DNA of 57,099 nucleotides from Mycobacterium sp. IS-3022 (GCF_001500065.1 NZ_LQIN01000017.1:1-57099), one strand, 5' to 3'; numbered from the stretch's first letter, positions 1-8,845 are shown. Notes: generated by a model not told the origin, from the letters alone. Program-made: numbers and translations.

Positions 1-2
1 AG

Positions 3-128
3 TCCCACCCTGGCGCGGACCCCTCGGCGAACGCGCCGACTGGTGGTGGTACAACCCCTTCGAACCCCAACCCCCACCATCACCCAACTGAGTCGGCCAC
101 CGAAACAGGTTGGCGCATCGAGAGATGA
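3..128 (+). CDS. Possible 3' end of a coding region cut by the left window edge
   Basis: An open frame runs from the window edge to a TGA at 126-128 and would encode a Ser/Thr/Pro/His-rich tail. Its stop overlaps an ATG at 125 in an ATGA arrangement, which is common in operons. A second open frame (from base 2, stop at 89-91) is also present and would end in a Trp/Pro-rich tail. Third-position GC does not settle which one is real. No family is recognisable in either frame. Confidence 0.25.
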   Translation, partial: SHPGADPSANAPTGGGTTPSNPNPHHHPTESATETGWRIER

Positions 129-376
129 CGATGCGACGAAAATCCGTTGCGATGGACTCTGTTCGGGTCAAGGATGTGGCGATGACATCTCTGGCCGCTT
201 CCTGGAAGACGATCGAGCGCTATGTCGTCATCTCGACGGACACTCATGCCGGGACCGACCTGCTCGACGAGGTGCATAGGCCGTTGGGGAACACCGACTA
301 CGTCGCGCCACCCGCGTTCGGGTATCGGCCCTTCGAAGGCTCGCTGGCTCTCGAGCGGCTGGCCCCGGCACGGTGA
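125..376 (+). pseudogene. Amidohydrolase N-terminal remnant, internally deleted
   Basis: The reading frame holds the segment RYVVISTDTHAGTDLL, typical of the N-terminus of metal-dependent amidohydrolases (metal ligands in the DTHAG motif). About 40 unrelated residues follow and then a stop, whereas family members have roughly 350-400 residues. An internal deletion that fused the N-terminus to another frame or gene end is the simplest explanation (inference). The stop overlaps the GTG start of the next gene as GTGA, so translation of the two may still be coupled. A genuine small protein cannot be excluded. Confidence 0.4.
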
Positions 377-723
377 GCACACGCCGGACCATCGAACGAT
401 GGGTCGAGTTGTTCAATGCCGGTGATGCCGCCGGCATCTCGGAGCTCTACGCCGACGATGCGATCAACCACCAAGTCGCGCTGCAGCCCGTCGTCGGCCG
501 GGACGCGATCGAGCAGTTTCATCGCGATGTTTTCGCCGCGGGGCCGCTTATCTGCACTCCCATCAATCTCGTCGTCGACGGCGAATGGGGTGCACTCGAA
601 TGGACCGACCCCGAGGGTTTCCGCGGCTGCGGATTCTTCCTGGTGCGCGACGGGAAGATCGCCCACCAGCGTGGCTACTGGGACAGCGCGCAACTCGATG
701 CGGTCCACCCCAACCTCCATTGA
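373..723 (+). CDS. SnoaL-like / NTF2-fold protein
   Basis: This 116-residue protein has the pattern of SnoaL-like polyketide cyclase / NTF2-fold proteins. An N-terminal helix contains the segment ERWVELFNAGD, then come YADDAINHQVA and a GRDAIEQFHRD helix, and beta strands near the C-terminus carry the segment FLVRDGKIAHQRGYWD. Such proteins are small cone-shaped barrels that bind or isomerise hydrophobic substrates; the substrate here is unknown. The GTG start overlaps the stop of the upstream remnant by four bases (GTGA), suggesting they once formed an operon. The gene converges on the large ABC transporter gene with 29 bases between stops. Confidence 0.7.
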   Translation: MSTRRTIERWVELFNAGDAAGISELYADDAINHQVALQPVVGRDAIEQFHRDVFAAGPLICTPINLVVDGEWGALEWTDPEGFRGCGFFLVRDGKIAHQRGYWDSAQLDAVHPNLH

Positions 724-752
724 TGCGGCGCGGACGTCCGCAAACGCAGGAC

Positions 753-3404
753 TCAGGCGCTGGCGAGCCGGATCCGCCAGCGCACGAAAGCCGTGTAGCC
801 GATGCAGATCAACCCGAGCATCGCCATGTCGAACAACCACGTTCCCGCACTGTGCTCCCAGTGTCGGTCGGCTGGCGTCAACGGACCCGGGACCAACCGG
901 ATCAGATCGATCGTCGAGGCCGAAGCGGCGAACCCCCAACGCGCCGGGGTGAACCACGACATCTGATCCAGCACGATCCGGTCCGTCACCGGGATCATGC
1001 CGCCCGAGAACACCAGCTGCGACATGATCGCGACCACGAGCAGCGGCATGATCTGTTCGTTCGACCTCGCCAGCGCCGAGAGCGCCAACCCGACCATCGC
1101 CGCGGCCACCGTCGTCACCGCGATGTCGACGAACAACTCGATGCTGCGGTTGCCCAGAAGGGAACCGCTGTCCACGGCGCCGGGGCCCCACCCCTTACCG
1201 ATGATCGCGATCGCCGTGACGATCGCCGACTGGACGATCGCGAACAGCGTGAACACGAAGATCTTCGCCAAAAGGTATGCCGTCGTTGACAATCCGACGG
1301 CCTGCTCGCGACGGAAGATCGCCCGCTCGCCGATCAGCGCTCGGATGGTCAGCGCGGTGCCCATGAAGATCGCGCCCACGTTGAGCATGACCAGGATCTG
1401 TCCCGGCTCGTTGGGTGCCGCCCCGCCCTGCATCGCGGGCACCGGCACGCCGAACCCGACGTCACCGGGCACCGAAAGCGACAGCACACCCATGATGAAC
1501 GGCAGCAGCATCAAGAACGCGAAGTAGCCGCGGTCGGACACCACCAAGCGCACTTGGCGCCGCGCGATCGTCGAGAACTGGCGCCGCACACTGGTACTGG
1601 TCGGGCTGCCGAGTTCGGACGGCTGTTCGGTCGGCGGCGGTGGCGGCGGTGGCCCGTGCCGGGAGAGGAAACGCTGGTTGGCCGCGTCGGGATCACTGGC
1701 CACCGTGCTGAAGATGTCGGCCCAGTTGGTCGTGCCCATCGACGAGCCGATCTGGCTGGGCGGACCGTAGAACGCGGTCTTGCCGCCGGGCGCCAGCAGG
1801 AGCACCTGGTCGCAGACGTCGAGATAGGTCAGCGAATGCGTGACGACCAGCACGACGCGGCCGGCGTCGGCCAGTTGCCGCAGCATCGTCATGACCTGGC
1901 GGTCCAGTGCGGGATCCAGACCCGAGGTCGGCTCGTCGAGGATCAGCAGCGACGGACCGGTCAACAGTTCGAGCGCCACCGACGCGCGCTTGCGCTGACC
2001 GCCGGAGAGTTTGTCGACGCGGGTCTCCAGATGCTTGGTCATCTCGAGTTCCTCGAGCACCTGCATGACGACCTGTTCCCGGTCGGCCTTCGTGGTGTCC
2101 GGCGGTAGCCGTAGTTCCGCGGCGTACATCAGCGCCTGACGCACGGTCAACTGGCCATGGACGACGTCGTCCTGCGGCACCATCCCGATCCGGGACCGCA
2201 GCGACGCGTACTCGGCATGCACGTTGTGGCCCTCGAAGGTCACCGTGCCCGTCGTGGGATGGGTGTAACCGGCGACGAGGCGCGCGAACGTCGACTTGCC
2301 GGCGCCCGAGGGCCCGATGACGGCCGTCAGCGTGCCGGGCCGTGCGGCGATCGAGATGTTGTGCAGCAGCGTCTTGTTGTTCTCGATGGTCCACGTGACG
2401 CCGTGCACTTCCAGCCCACCCGTGCGGGTTGCGGCCTCGGTCTCGGTCCGGCGAACCAGCGTGCCGCCGGAGAAGACGAGGTCGATGTTGCCGATGGTGA
2501 CCGTGTCGCCGTCGTGCAGCACCGCGGACTCCACGCGCGCGCCGTTGACGAACGTGCCGTTGATGCTGCGGTTGTCCTGGATCTGGGTGCCGGCGGCGGT
2601 GGGCACCAGGGTCGCGTGATGGCGCGACGCCAGCACGTCGGGTACGACGATGTCGTTGTCGGTTGCGCGGCCGATCTTGACCGCGCCGGGGATGTTGTCC
2701 GCGGGCCTGCTCGGCCGGAGGATCTTGAGCATGCTCGTGGCGATGTTGCCTTCGCTCGAGCGTGGTGCGGCGGTCGGGCCCATCATGGTCACCGACTCGA
2801 TTCCCGGCGCCGACATCGGCTGCGACGCCTGCGGTGGGCGCACCCGCTGGGGGGTGCTCGGCGGAGCGGCCGCGGGCCCGCTGCTGTGCGCGGCGGGTTG
2901 TGGTGCGCTGGGATAGCGGGGCGGCGCAGGGGCGGTCGGATATGCCGGCGCAGACCGCGGTCCACCCGGCGGAGGTCCATACGGGCGCGCGGCGGCCTGC
3001 GGTCCCGATGTCGGCGGAGGGGTCGGGGGACCACCCGCCGGCCGCTGGCTGGTGATCGGTACCGCCATGGTCGGCGTTCGGCCCGCCGCACCCTGATGAC
3101 GACCGACCTCGAACGTCAGCCGCGGGCCGTCGGGATTGCCGATGTTGACGGCCTGGCCGTCCTGGATGTCGACGGTGGGCACTCGTCGGTTGTTGACGAA
3201 CATCCCGTTGAGGCTGCCGTTGTCGATCGCCACCCAGCGGCCCTGGTCGAACCGCAACACCAGGTGCGCGCGGGAGATCAGCGGATGGGCGATGCGAACG
3301 TCGGCGCGGAGGTCACGGCCGATGACGACATCGTTTCCCGCCGCGAAGGTCCGGGTCGATCCGTCGTACCGAACGGTCAGCGCGGGTGGGGCGGGTCGGC
3401 TCAT
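753..3404 (-). CDS. Double-FHA ABC exporter (Rv1747-type)
   Basis: This 883-residue fusion has two forkhead-associated domains, an ABC ATPase and an ABC-2-type membrane domain. FHA1 (about residues 20-100) shows VIGRD, SRAH and GSLNG. A Pro/Ala-rich linker follows, then FHA2 (about 235-310) with KIGRATDND, ASRHH and RSINGTFVNG. The ATPase (about 340-560) has Walker A GPSGAGKST, signature LSGGQRKR and Walker B LLILDEP. About six hydrophobic segments occupy the last 270 residues. The domain order is that of M. tuberculosis Rv1747, an exporter whose FHA domains bind threonine phosphorylated by PknF (established knowledge). No kinase gene lies next to it here. The substrate is likely a cell-envelope lipid or glycolipid (inference). 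Confidence 0.92.
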   Translation of the reverse strand: MSRPAPPALTVRYDGSTRTFAAGNDVVIGRDLRADVRIAHPLISRAHLVLRFDQGRWVAIDNGSLNGMFVNNRRVPTVDIQDGQAVNIGNPDGPRLTFEVGRHQGAAGRTPTMAVPITSQRPAGGPPTPPPTSGPQAAARPYGPPPGGPRSAPAYPTAPAPPRYPSAPQPAAHSSGPAAAPPSTPQRVRPPQASQPMSAPGIESVTMMGPTAAPRSSEGNIATSMLKILRPSRPADNIPGAVKIGRATDNDIVVPDVLASRHHATLVPTAAGTQIQDNRSINGTFVNGARVESAVLHDGDTVTIGNIDLVFSGGTLVRRTETEAATRTGGLEVHGVTWTIENNKTLLHNISIAARPGTLTAVIGPSGAGKSTFARLVAGYTHPTTGTVTFEGHNVHAEYASLRSRIGMVPQDDVVHGQLTVRQALMYAAELRLPPDTTKADREQVVMQVLEELEMTKHLETRVDKLSGGQRKRASVALELLTGPSLLILDEPTSGLDPALDRQVMTMLRQLADAGRVVLVVTHSLTYLDVCDQVLLLAPGGKTAFYGPPSQIGSSMGTTNWADIFSTVASDPDAANQRFLSRHGPPPPPPPTEQPSELGSPTSTSVRRQFSTIARRQVRLVVSDRGYFAFLMLLPFIMGVLSLSVPGDVGFGVPVPAMQGGAAPNEPGQILVMLNVGAIFMGTALTIRALIGERAIFRREQAVGLSTTAYLLAKIFVFTLFAIVQSAIVTAIAIIGKGWGPGAVDSGSLLGNRSIELFVDIAVTTVAAAMVGLALSALARSNEQIMPLLVVAIMSQLVFSGGMIPVTDRIVLDQMSWFTPARWGFAASASTIDLIRLVPGPLTPADRHWEHSAGTWLFDMAMLGLICIGYTAFVRWRIRLASA

Positions 3405-3457
3405 CGAGGCAACTCTAACGGTAAGGGCGCCGTGCGGGGAGGTGGTCCGACCACGGG

Positions 3458-3853
3458 TCAGTGTCGCGGGATGCTCCAGCGCGCGGTGTCGGTGATCTGC
3501 TGCAAAGCTGCGATGCGGTCGTCCCGCGTCGTGATGACGTGTGCGAACGCCGCATCGACCGTCGTTTCGCCGTCGCGGGCCGGGCCCCAGTAGCGGCCGA
3601 TGACCACCACCCGGCCATCGTCGGTCACCAGGTATTCGGCCGGATCGACGTGCATGTCGTACAGCGTGCCGATGGCTCCCCAGACACCGGCGATCATGTC
3701 CGTCGGGCCGTGGTGCTGTCCGCCGACACCGTGCGGCATACCCAGGCTGACCGTGCCGACGAAATCCTCGGTCAGCAACTCGAAAAGCGCTCGGCCGTCT
3801 GCCCCGGCGAGGGCGTCGTAGAACCGCTGCGCGACATCGATGGGAGTGGACAC
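3458..3853 (-). CDS. SnoaL-like protein, divergent from a TetR gene
   Basis: This 131-residue NTF2-fold protein has an N-terminal helix (VAQRFYDALAGADG), a conserved EDFVGTV strand, and C-terminal strands ending in a Trp-containing motif. The GTG start is preceded by GAGGAGG at good spacing. The gene is divergent from the TetR gene at 3904, with a perfect palindrome between them, so it is probably that regulator's target (inference). A perfect TATAAT -10 box on the minus strand lies at 3893-3888, and the palindrome covers the expected transcription start. Catalysis cannot be assigned; members include ketosteroid-isomerase-like enzymes and binding proteins. Confidence 0.7.
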   Translation of the reverse strand: MSTPIDVAQRFYDALAGADGRALFELLTEDFVGTVSLGMPHGVGGQHHGPTDMIAGVWGAIGTLYDMHVDPAEYLVTDDGRVVVIGRYWGPARDGETTVDAAFAHVITTRDDRIAALQQITDTARWSIPRH

Positions 3854-3872
3854 GTTCGCCTCCTCAGGCTAT

Positions 3873-3888
3873 TAGAGATCAATCTCTA
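3873..3888. promoter_or_regulatory. TetR-type operator palindrome
   Basis: TAGAGAT-CA-ATCTCTA is a perfect 7+7 inverted repeat with a two-base centre, in the 50-base gap between the divergent SnoaL and TetR genes. It abuts the minus-strand TATAAT and lies just upstream of the TetR start codon at 3904. It also overlaps plausible plus-strand -10 sequences (3887-3895), implying a very short or absent leader for the TetR mRNA. Size, symmetry and position fit a TetR operator with autoregulation (inference). Confidence 0.6.
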
Positions 3889-3903
3889 TTATAGGGTAGG
3901 GCG

Positions 3904-4467
3904 ATGCCGCGGCCCGCGCGATTCACGGTCGACGAACTACTCGATGCCGCCGCTGCACTGCTCGCCGACGAGGGACCCGCCGCGGTGACGATGTCCGCGG
4001 TGGCCCGCGCGGCAGGCGCGCCGAGTGGTTCGATGTATCACCGGTTTCCCGGTCGGGCGGCGCTGTGCGGGGAGCTGTGGATGCGCACCGAGGAGCGCTT
4101 CGTCGCGGGGTTCACTGCGGCGTTGTCCGGGCCGCGCGGCCGGCGGTCCAAATGTGTCGCCGGCGCTCGCTACACCGTGCAGTGGTGCCGCGACCATCCG
4201 GCCGAGGCGCGGGTGCTGCTTGCGGGTGCGGATGCGCTTTGCGTCGCTGACTGGCCGGCACAGTTGGTTGCGCGCAGGCGCCGCGTGCAGCGTCAGCTGC
4301 GACGCGCGTTGGAGGGCGTGCCCGGCGACGCCGACCGGGTGAACGCCGCGGTCATCGATATCCCGTACGCCGTCGTGCGCCGCCATCTGCTGGCCGGGAC
4401 TGCGATTCCGGCCGGCGCGGACGCGATCGTCGCCGACTGCGCGACAGCGCTCATCCCCGCCGACTGA
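3904..4467 (+). CDS. TetR-family regulator
   Basis: This 187-residue protein begins with the TetR DNA-binding domain: FTVDELLDAAAALLADEG as helix 1, AAVTMSAVARAAGAPSGSMYHRFPGR as the helix-turn-helix with the conserved YHRFPG end. A helical ligand domain without recognisable specificity follows. It probably represses the divergent SnoaL-like gene and itself through the palindrome at 3873-3888. The ligand is unknown. The ATG at 3904 lies very close to possible -10 elements, so translation may start on a nearly leaderless mRNA, common in mycobacteria. Confidence 0.85.
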   Translation: MPRPARFTVDELLDAAAALLADEGPAAVTMSAVARAAGAPSGSMYHRFPGRAALCGELWMRTEERFVAGFTAALSGPRGRRSKCVAGARYTVQWCRDHPAEARVLLAGADALCVADWPAQLVARRRRVQRQLRRALEGVPGDADRVNAAVIDIPYAVVRRHLLAGTAIPAGADAIVADCATALIPAD

Positions 4468-4532
4468 CGAAAGTTTGCCGGTCGTCCGGCGAGTCGCGCG
4501 CCAATGGCGTCGAATCGTGGTCACCATTGGGC

Positions 4533-4952
4533 ATGGTGTCTCGGGCGCCTTTCGTGTTCGTCGGCATCGCCGGGCTCTGCATCGCGGCTGCGTTCCTGGC
4601 GCCGACGGTCGATGCGCAGAGCACCATCGCCATCGACGAGCGCGGGTTCGTCGACTCCGAGGCCCGCTGCGAGGCGCCATGGCAGCCAGTGGCATTCGGC
4701 CGCACACAGTTCGCGCTCGTCGCAATCTGCGCGCGCGACGGGAACCATCAGTACCGCGGCGTGCGGATGAGCGACGGAGTGACGCTGACCGCCGCGGCGG
4801 TCGAGAAGGACGACGGTGTGTTCACCGTCGAGCACGACGGGGCCACGTACACGTTCTCCGCGAAGGAACTCGTCGTGGCCGCGGGAGACCGGGTGCTCAT
4901 CACCGAACCGATGGTGGCCTACGTCGAGCCGCGGGTCGCCGCCGACGGCTGA
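4533..4952 (+). CDS. Small exported protein of unknown function
   Basis: About 139 residues from the ATG at 4533; a TTG two codons upstream is an alternative start. The N-terminus is a signal peptide: a short polar start, the hydrophobic core FVFVGIAGLCIAAAFLAP, then a likely cleavage near VDA-QS. The mature part is about 115 residues, beta-rich, with two cysteines (around ARCEAPW and AICARD) that could form a disulfide. No family is recognised. The gene converges on the flavin oxidoreductase gene and their 3' ends overlap by 34 bases. Confidence 0.6.
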   Translation: MVSRAPFVFVGIAGLCIAAAFLAPTVDAQSTIAIDERGFVDSEARCEAPWQPVAFGRTQFALVAICARDGNHQYRGVRMSDGVTLTAAAVEKDDGVFTVEHDGATYTFSAKELVVAAGDRVLITEPMVAYVEPRVAADG

Positions 4953-6142
4953 TAGTTGTCCGGCGCCCCGGTCAGCACACAATGGGTGTGGCTGTAGATC
5001 GTGGTCATGCACTTGTTGTTGTGATCGCAGATCGACCGCACCGATCTGTCGGCCTGGATGCGGTTGATCAGATCGGGTTCGGCCAGCAGCGCGCGACCCA
5101 TCGCGACGAACTCGAAACCCTCGGCCATCGCCAGGTCCATCGTGTCGCGGTTGGTGATGCCGCCCAGCAGGATCAGCGGCAGCTTCAGCTCGGCGCGGAA
5201 CTGCTTGGCGTCGCGCAGCAGGAACGCCTCGCGGTAGGGGTACTCGCGTAGGAATTTCTTGCCGGTCATCCGGATGCCCCACCGCAGTGGTGGTTTGAAC
5301 GCGCCGGCGAACTCCTTGACGGGGGCGTCGCCGCGGAACAGGTACATGGGGTTGACCAGCGAGCTGCCCGCGGTGAGCTCGATGGCGTCCAGCCCGCCGT
5401 CCTCCTCGAGCCATTTCGCGGTCTGCAGTGACTCCTCGAGGCTGATGCCGCCGCGCACCCCGTCGGTCATGGTGAGCTTGGCCGTCACCGCGATCGGGTT
5501 GCCCTCCTTCTCGACGGCGCGGCGCACCGCGGTGACGACGCCCCGGGCCACCTTTGCGCGGTTCTCCAGCGAGCCGCCGAATTCGTCGGTGCGGCGGTTG
5601 AGCAGCGGGCTCAGGAATGAGCTGGCGAGATAGTTGTGTCCGAGGTGGATCTCGACCGCGTCGAACCCGGCCTCGATCGCCAGGCGGGCGGCGTTGGCGT
5701 GCGCCTCGGTGACGTCGCGGATGTCGTCACGGGTGGCCTTCTTGGCGAACCGCATCGACAGCGGATTGAAAAAGCGCACCGGCGCCAGCGCCTTGGCCTT
5801 GTTCGTGCGCGCGTTCGCGACCGGCCCGGCGTGGCCGATCTGCGCACTGATCGCCGCGCCCTCTGCGTGGATCGCTTCAGTCAACTTCTTGAGCCCCGGC
5901 ACGGCCTCCGGGCGCATCCAGATCTGCCAGCCGTCGGTGCGCCCACCGGGGGCGACCGCGCAGTACGCCACCGTCGTCATGCCGACCCCGCCGGCGGCGG
6001 GCAGCCGGTGGTAGTTGATCAAATCGTCGGTGACGAGCGCGTTCGGGGTCGACGCCTCGAACGTCGCCGCCTTGATGATCCGGTTGCGTAGCGTCACCGG
6101 GCCGAGCTGGGCCGGGGTGAACACATTGGGCTGGGTGTTCAT
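4919..6142 (-). CDS. NADH:flavin oxidoreductase, old yellow enzyme family (Rv3359-type)
   Basis: This 407-residue TIM-barrel FMN oxidoreductase starts with the typical TPAQLGPVTLRNRIIKAATF. It carries SAQIGHAG, HLGHNYLASSFLSP, RRTDEFGGSLENR (the substrate/FMN signature of the 2,4-dienoyl-CoA reductase / OYE group) and a phosphate-binding LLGGITNRDT near the C-terminus. The ATG at 6142 is chosen because homology begins there; the frame extends upstream without similarity. CXXC-type iron-sulfur ligands of the dienoyl-CoA reductases are not evident, so an FMN-only enoate or nitro reductase is more likely. It is divergent from folD with about 58 bases between starts. Confidence 0.85.
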   Translation of the reverse strand: MNTQPNVFTPAQLGPVTLRNRIIKAATFEASTPNALVTDDLINYHRLPAAGGVGMTTVAYCAVAPGGRTDGWQIWMRPEAVPGLKKLTEAIHAEGAAISAQIGHAGPVANARTNKAKALAPVRFFNPLSMRFAKKATRDDIRDVTEAHANAARLAIEAGFDAVEIHLGHNYLASSFLSPLLNRRTDEFGGSLENRAKVARGVVTAVRRAVEKEGNPIAVTAKLTMTDGVRGGISLEESLQTAKWLEEDGGLDAIELTAGSSLVNPMYLFRGDAPVKEFAGAFKPPLRWGIRMTGKKFLREYPYREAFLLRDAKQFRAELKLPLILLGGITNRDTMDLAMAEGFEFVAMGRALLAEPDLINRIQADRSVRSICDHNNKCMTTIYSHTHCVLTGAPDNYQPSAATRGST

Positions 6143-6200
6143 ATAGGAGGAGCATGCCAGACTGGCTTCACAGGCGAGCGAAGCGACGGGAGGATTCTGC

Positions 6201-7058
6201 GTGGGTGCGATCACTTTGGACGGCAAGGCCACGCGCGACGAGATCTTCGTCGACCTCTCCAAACGGGTCGCGGCGCTGACCGCCGCTGGCCTCACGCCCG
6301 GACTCGGCACGGTGCTGGTGGGCGACGACCCCGGCTCGCACGCCTATGTGCGCGGCAAGCACGCCGACTGCGCGAAGGTCGGCATCAACTCGATCCGGCG
6401 CGATCTGCCCGCCGACATCAGCCAGGCCAAGCTCGACGAGACCATCGACGAACTCAACGCCAACCCCGAGTGCACCGGCTACATCGTGCAGTTGCCGCTG
6501 CCCAAGCACCTCAACGAGAACGCCGCCCTGGAGCGGGTGGATCCGGGTAAAGACGCCGACGGCCTGCATCCGACCAACCTCGGCCGGCTGGTGCTCAATG
6601 AGCCTGCGCCGCTGCCGTGCACCCCGCGTTGCATCGTGCACCTGCTGCGCCGCTACGAGGTCGAGATCGCCGGCGCGCATGTCGTGGTGATCGGGCGCGG
6701 GGTGACCGTCGGCCGCCCGCTGGGGCTGCTGCTGACGCGGCGGTCGGAGAACGCCACAGTCACGTTGTGCCACACCGCGACTCGTCATCTGCCCGAGCTG
6801 GCGCGCGAGGCCGACATCATCGTCGCCGCCGCGGGCATGCCGCACATGGTGACCGCCGAGATGGTGCGCCCGGGCGCGGCCGTCATCGACGTCGGGGTCA
6901 GCCGCGACGAGAACGGCAAGCTCGTCGGCGACGTGCATCCCGGCGTCTGGGACGTCGCCGGCCACGTGTCGCCGAACCCCGGCGGCGTCGGCCCGTTGAC
7001 GCGGGCATTCCTGCTGACGAACGTCGTCGAGCGCGCGGAGGCACTGGCCGCGACGTGA
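6201..7058 (+). CDS. folD: Methylenetetrahydrofolate dehydrogenase / cyclohydrolase FolD
   Basis: This 285-residue bifunctional enzyme interconverts 5,10-methylene-, methenyl- and 10-formyl-tetrahydrofolate with NADP in the cytosol. Visible motifs are the catalytic Tyr/Lys region ([13 protein letters not shown]), the [11 protein letters not shown] segment, DGLHPTNLG, the NADP loop [14 protein letters not shown], and the C-terminal [13 protein letters not shown]. Length matches the family. The GTG start follows a GGGAGG ribosome site. The stop overlaps the DUF3017 gene start as GTGA, so the two are translationally coupled, the order seen in M. tuberculosis (Rv3356c-Rv3355c). Confidence 0.97.
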   Translation: MGAITLDGKATRDEIFVDLSKRVAALTAAGLTPGLGTVLVGDDPGSHAYVRGKHADCAKVGINSIRRDLPADISQAKLDETIDELNANPECTGYIVQLPLPKHLNENAALERVDPGKDADGLHPTNLGRLVLNEPAPLPCTPRCIVHLLRRYEVEIAGAHVVVIGRGVTVGRPLGLLLTRRSENATVTLCHTATRHLPELAREADIIVAAAGMPHMVTAEMVRPGAAVIDVGVSRDENGKLVGDVHPGVWDVAGHVSPNPGGVGPLTRAFLLTNVVERAEALAAT

Positions 7059-7348
7059 CGCCAAAGGAGTTCGCGCGCAAGGTTTTCACGGGCCAGTGGC
7101 CGTTCTGGTCGGTGGGTGTGACCTTCGTCGTCGCGTTTGTCCTCGTGGTCGGCGGCTACTGGCGGCGTGGCGCGCTGGTGATGGCGATCGGGGTCGGTAT
7201 CGCGGCGGCGCTGCGGCTGGTGCTGAGCGACGACCGCGCCGGCCTGCTCGCGGTGCGTAGCCGGGGCGTCGACTTCGTCACCACCGCGACGGTCAGCGCG
7301 ACGATGCTCTACATCGCCTGGACCATCGACCCGTTGGGAACGAGTTAG
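7055..7348 (+). CDS. DUF3017 small membrane protein
   Basis: This 97-residue protein (GTG start overlapping the folD stop) has three hydrophobic segments: [38 protein letters not shown] and a C-terminal one around [15 protein letters not shown]. Between the second and third lies a polar loop [15 protein letters not shown]. This is the pattern of DUF3017 (Rv3355c type), an actinobacterial family found next to folD. Function is unknown; conserved coupling to folD may only reflect a shared transcript. Confidence 0.85.
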   Translation: MTPKEFARKVFTGQWPFWSVGVTFVVAFVLVVGGYWRRGALVMAIGVGIAAALRLVLSDDRAGLLAVRSRGVDFVTTATVSATMLYIAWTIDPLGTS

Positions 7349-7365
7349 CGAACCTAGGTGTACAT

Positions 7366-8124
7366 CTAGGCCACCCGTTCGATCGCGAAGGCCGTCAGGA
7401 AGCCGACCGCGGTGATCACTCCGGTCAGAATGTGTGCTTCCTCGAAGGCTTCGGGAACCATCGTGTCGGCGATCATCGCCAGGATCGCTCCGGCGGCGAC
7501 GGCGGTGATCACCGCGACGAGAGCCGGCGAGGCGTTGGCCAGCAGCACATATCCCAACATCGCGGAGATGCCGCTGATCACCGCGATCGCGCCCCACACT
7601 CCGAAGACGTAACGCGCAGAGCGATCGGCCTGCTTCATTCCGGCGGCGCTGGAGAGCCCTTCGGGGAGGTTCGAGATGAACACTGCGGCCAGCACGGTCA
7701 GGCCAACACCCTGTCCGCCGAGCAGGGAGATGCCCAGCACCGCCGACTCGGGCACGCCGTCGAGCAGGGCACCGATCGCGATCGCGGCACCACTTCCACT
7801 CGTTTGCTCCTCCGTCGGTTGCCGGTCGTGTGAGCGCTTACGATGGCGCGCGCCGTGCCGGGCCAGCGCCGCGTTGGCGGCGACGTAGGCAACGGCTCCG
7901 CCGAGGAAACCGAGCGCGGTGGCCAGCAGGCCGCCGGTGCGCTCCGCTTCGTCCATGAGGTCGAACGCCAGCGCAGAAATCAGCACCCCGGCGCCGAACG
8001 CCATGACACCGGCGACCACTCGCGCCGGAACCCGCACGGCCCAGCCGATCAGCGCGCCGAGGACCAGGGCGGCGCCCGCCACCAGCCCCCACCCGCCGGC
8101 TTCAAGCCACCCCGGCATGACCAT
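7366..8124 (-). CDS. ZIP-family metal transporter
   Basis: This 252-residue integral membrane protein has about eight hydrophobic segments. The two ZIP metal-site helices are recognisable: IGALLDGVPESAVLGISLL and FISNLPEGLSSAAGMKQ, each with the Asn/Asp-xxPE pattern that binds divalent metal in the membrane. A His/Arg-rich cytosolic loop (about 95-108, RHGARHRKRSH) precedes the first site, as in many ZIP carriers. It probably imports zinc or iron (inference). A second ATG two codons downstream is an alternative start. It converges on the DUF3017 gene with 17 bases between stops. Confidence 0.88.
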   Translation of the reverse strand: MVMPGWLEAGGWGLVAGAALVLGALIGWAVRVPARVVAGVMAFGAGVLISALAFDLMDEAERTGGLLATALGFLGGAVAYVAANAALARHGARHRKRSHDRQPTEEQTSGSGAAIAIGALLDGVPESAVLGISLLGGQGVGLTVLAAVFISNLPEGLSSAAGMKQADRSARYVFGVWGAIAVISGISAMLGYVLLANASPALVAVITAVAAGAILAMIADTMVPEAFEEAHILTGVITAVGFLTAFAIERVA

Positions 8125-8218
8125 TCCGACGTTCGTGGCTGGCCGATCCGATGCGGTTTGCCGGAGGGGGCCGTCGTTGAGTCTTCATCGCGGTCGGGGT
8201 TCCCCGGCGCTCGTTCGG

Positions 8219-8845
8219 TTAAGCGCTCTGCTGCAGCGCGGCCGCGACGATCGGTTTCGCCCATTCCGGTGTCGCCGACAGGTCTTCCGGGCCGACGACC
8301 TCGCCGTGGTCCACGTGCAGCACGAGCAATGGCCGCGGCGCCTTCCCTTCGACAGGATCGGCGAGTGCGGAGTTGTCGTAGACCCGCAATTCGGCGAGCA
8401 CGGCGAGCAGCTGCACCAGGTTCTGCCTGCTGTGTCGCCAACGGCGCCGGATGACGGCTTCGGGGATGTCGTGACCGCCGGAGCGTACGCGCTGCCGAAC
8501 CCGCTCGATATGTGCGTCGGCGCTGGACAACCCGACGTACCAGACGCGTACTTCGATGCCTTTGTACGCCGCTTCGGACAGCAGCCCGGTGATGGTGCTG
8601 CCACCGAGCGTGGTCTCCAACGCAAGGTCAAGCCGTTCGTGGATCGCCCGTTGGAGCAGGCGCGTGCCCTGACGCCATGCCACGGCGTTCGCGTTGGTCT
8701 GGTCGAGTCCAGGGTTGGCCGCTATCAGTTCGCGTGCGGCCTCGTCGGGGTTGTAGTAATCACTGCCCGCCGCGCGGATCATCGCGCCGCCGATGCTGCT
8801 CTTACCGGCGCCGTTGACGCCGGCGAGGATATAGAGCCGGGACAG
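8219..8845 (-). CDS. Zeta-toxin-like ATPase of a toxin-antitoxin module, apparent CTG start
   Basis: This protein is related to zeta toxins and predicted ATPases of COG4185. The P-loop GVNGAGKSS lies upstream of the first ATG in frame (8782), so a full-length protein of 208 residues must begin farther upstream. The frame opens at 8845 with CTG directly after the in-frame TGA of the antitoxin gene. There is no ATG, GTG or TTG between that TGA and the P-loop. Other features are LALETTLGGS (substrate loop with a catalytic acid) and Arg-rich RVRSGGHDIPEAVIRRRW, both conserved in zeta-like kinases. Zeta toxins phosphorylate UDP-GlcNAc precursors; whether this one does is unknown. Expression by re-initiation at CTG or by UGA read-through are both open. 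Confidence is high for the family, lower for the start. Confidence 0.75.
   Translation of the reverse strand: MSRLYILAGVNGAGKSSIGGAMIRAAGSDYYNPDEAARELIAANPGLDQTNANAVAWRQGTRLLQRAIHERLDLALETTLGGSTITGLLSEAAYKGIEVRVWYVGLSSADAHIERVRQRVRSGGHDIPEAVIRRRWRHSRQNLVQLLAVLAELRVYDNSALADPVEGKAPRPLLVLHVDHGEVVGPEDLSATPEWAKPIVAAALQQSA

Noticed and set aside
2157..3593. Long plus-strand open frame opposite the FHA-ABC gene
   Set aside because: It is Arg/Gly-rich, typical of a frame opposite a high-GC gene, and the minus strand encodes clear FHA and ABC domains.
6153..6200. ATG with a strong AGGAGG just upstream, on the plus strand before folD
   Set aside because: The frame it opens is unlike any protein and runs into folD out of frame; folD has its own ribosome site at the 6201 GTG.
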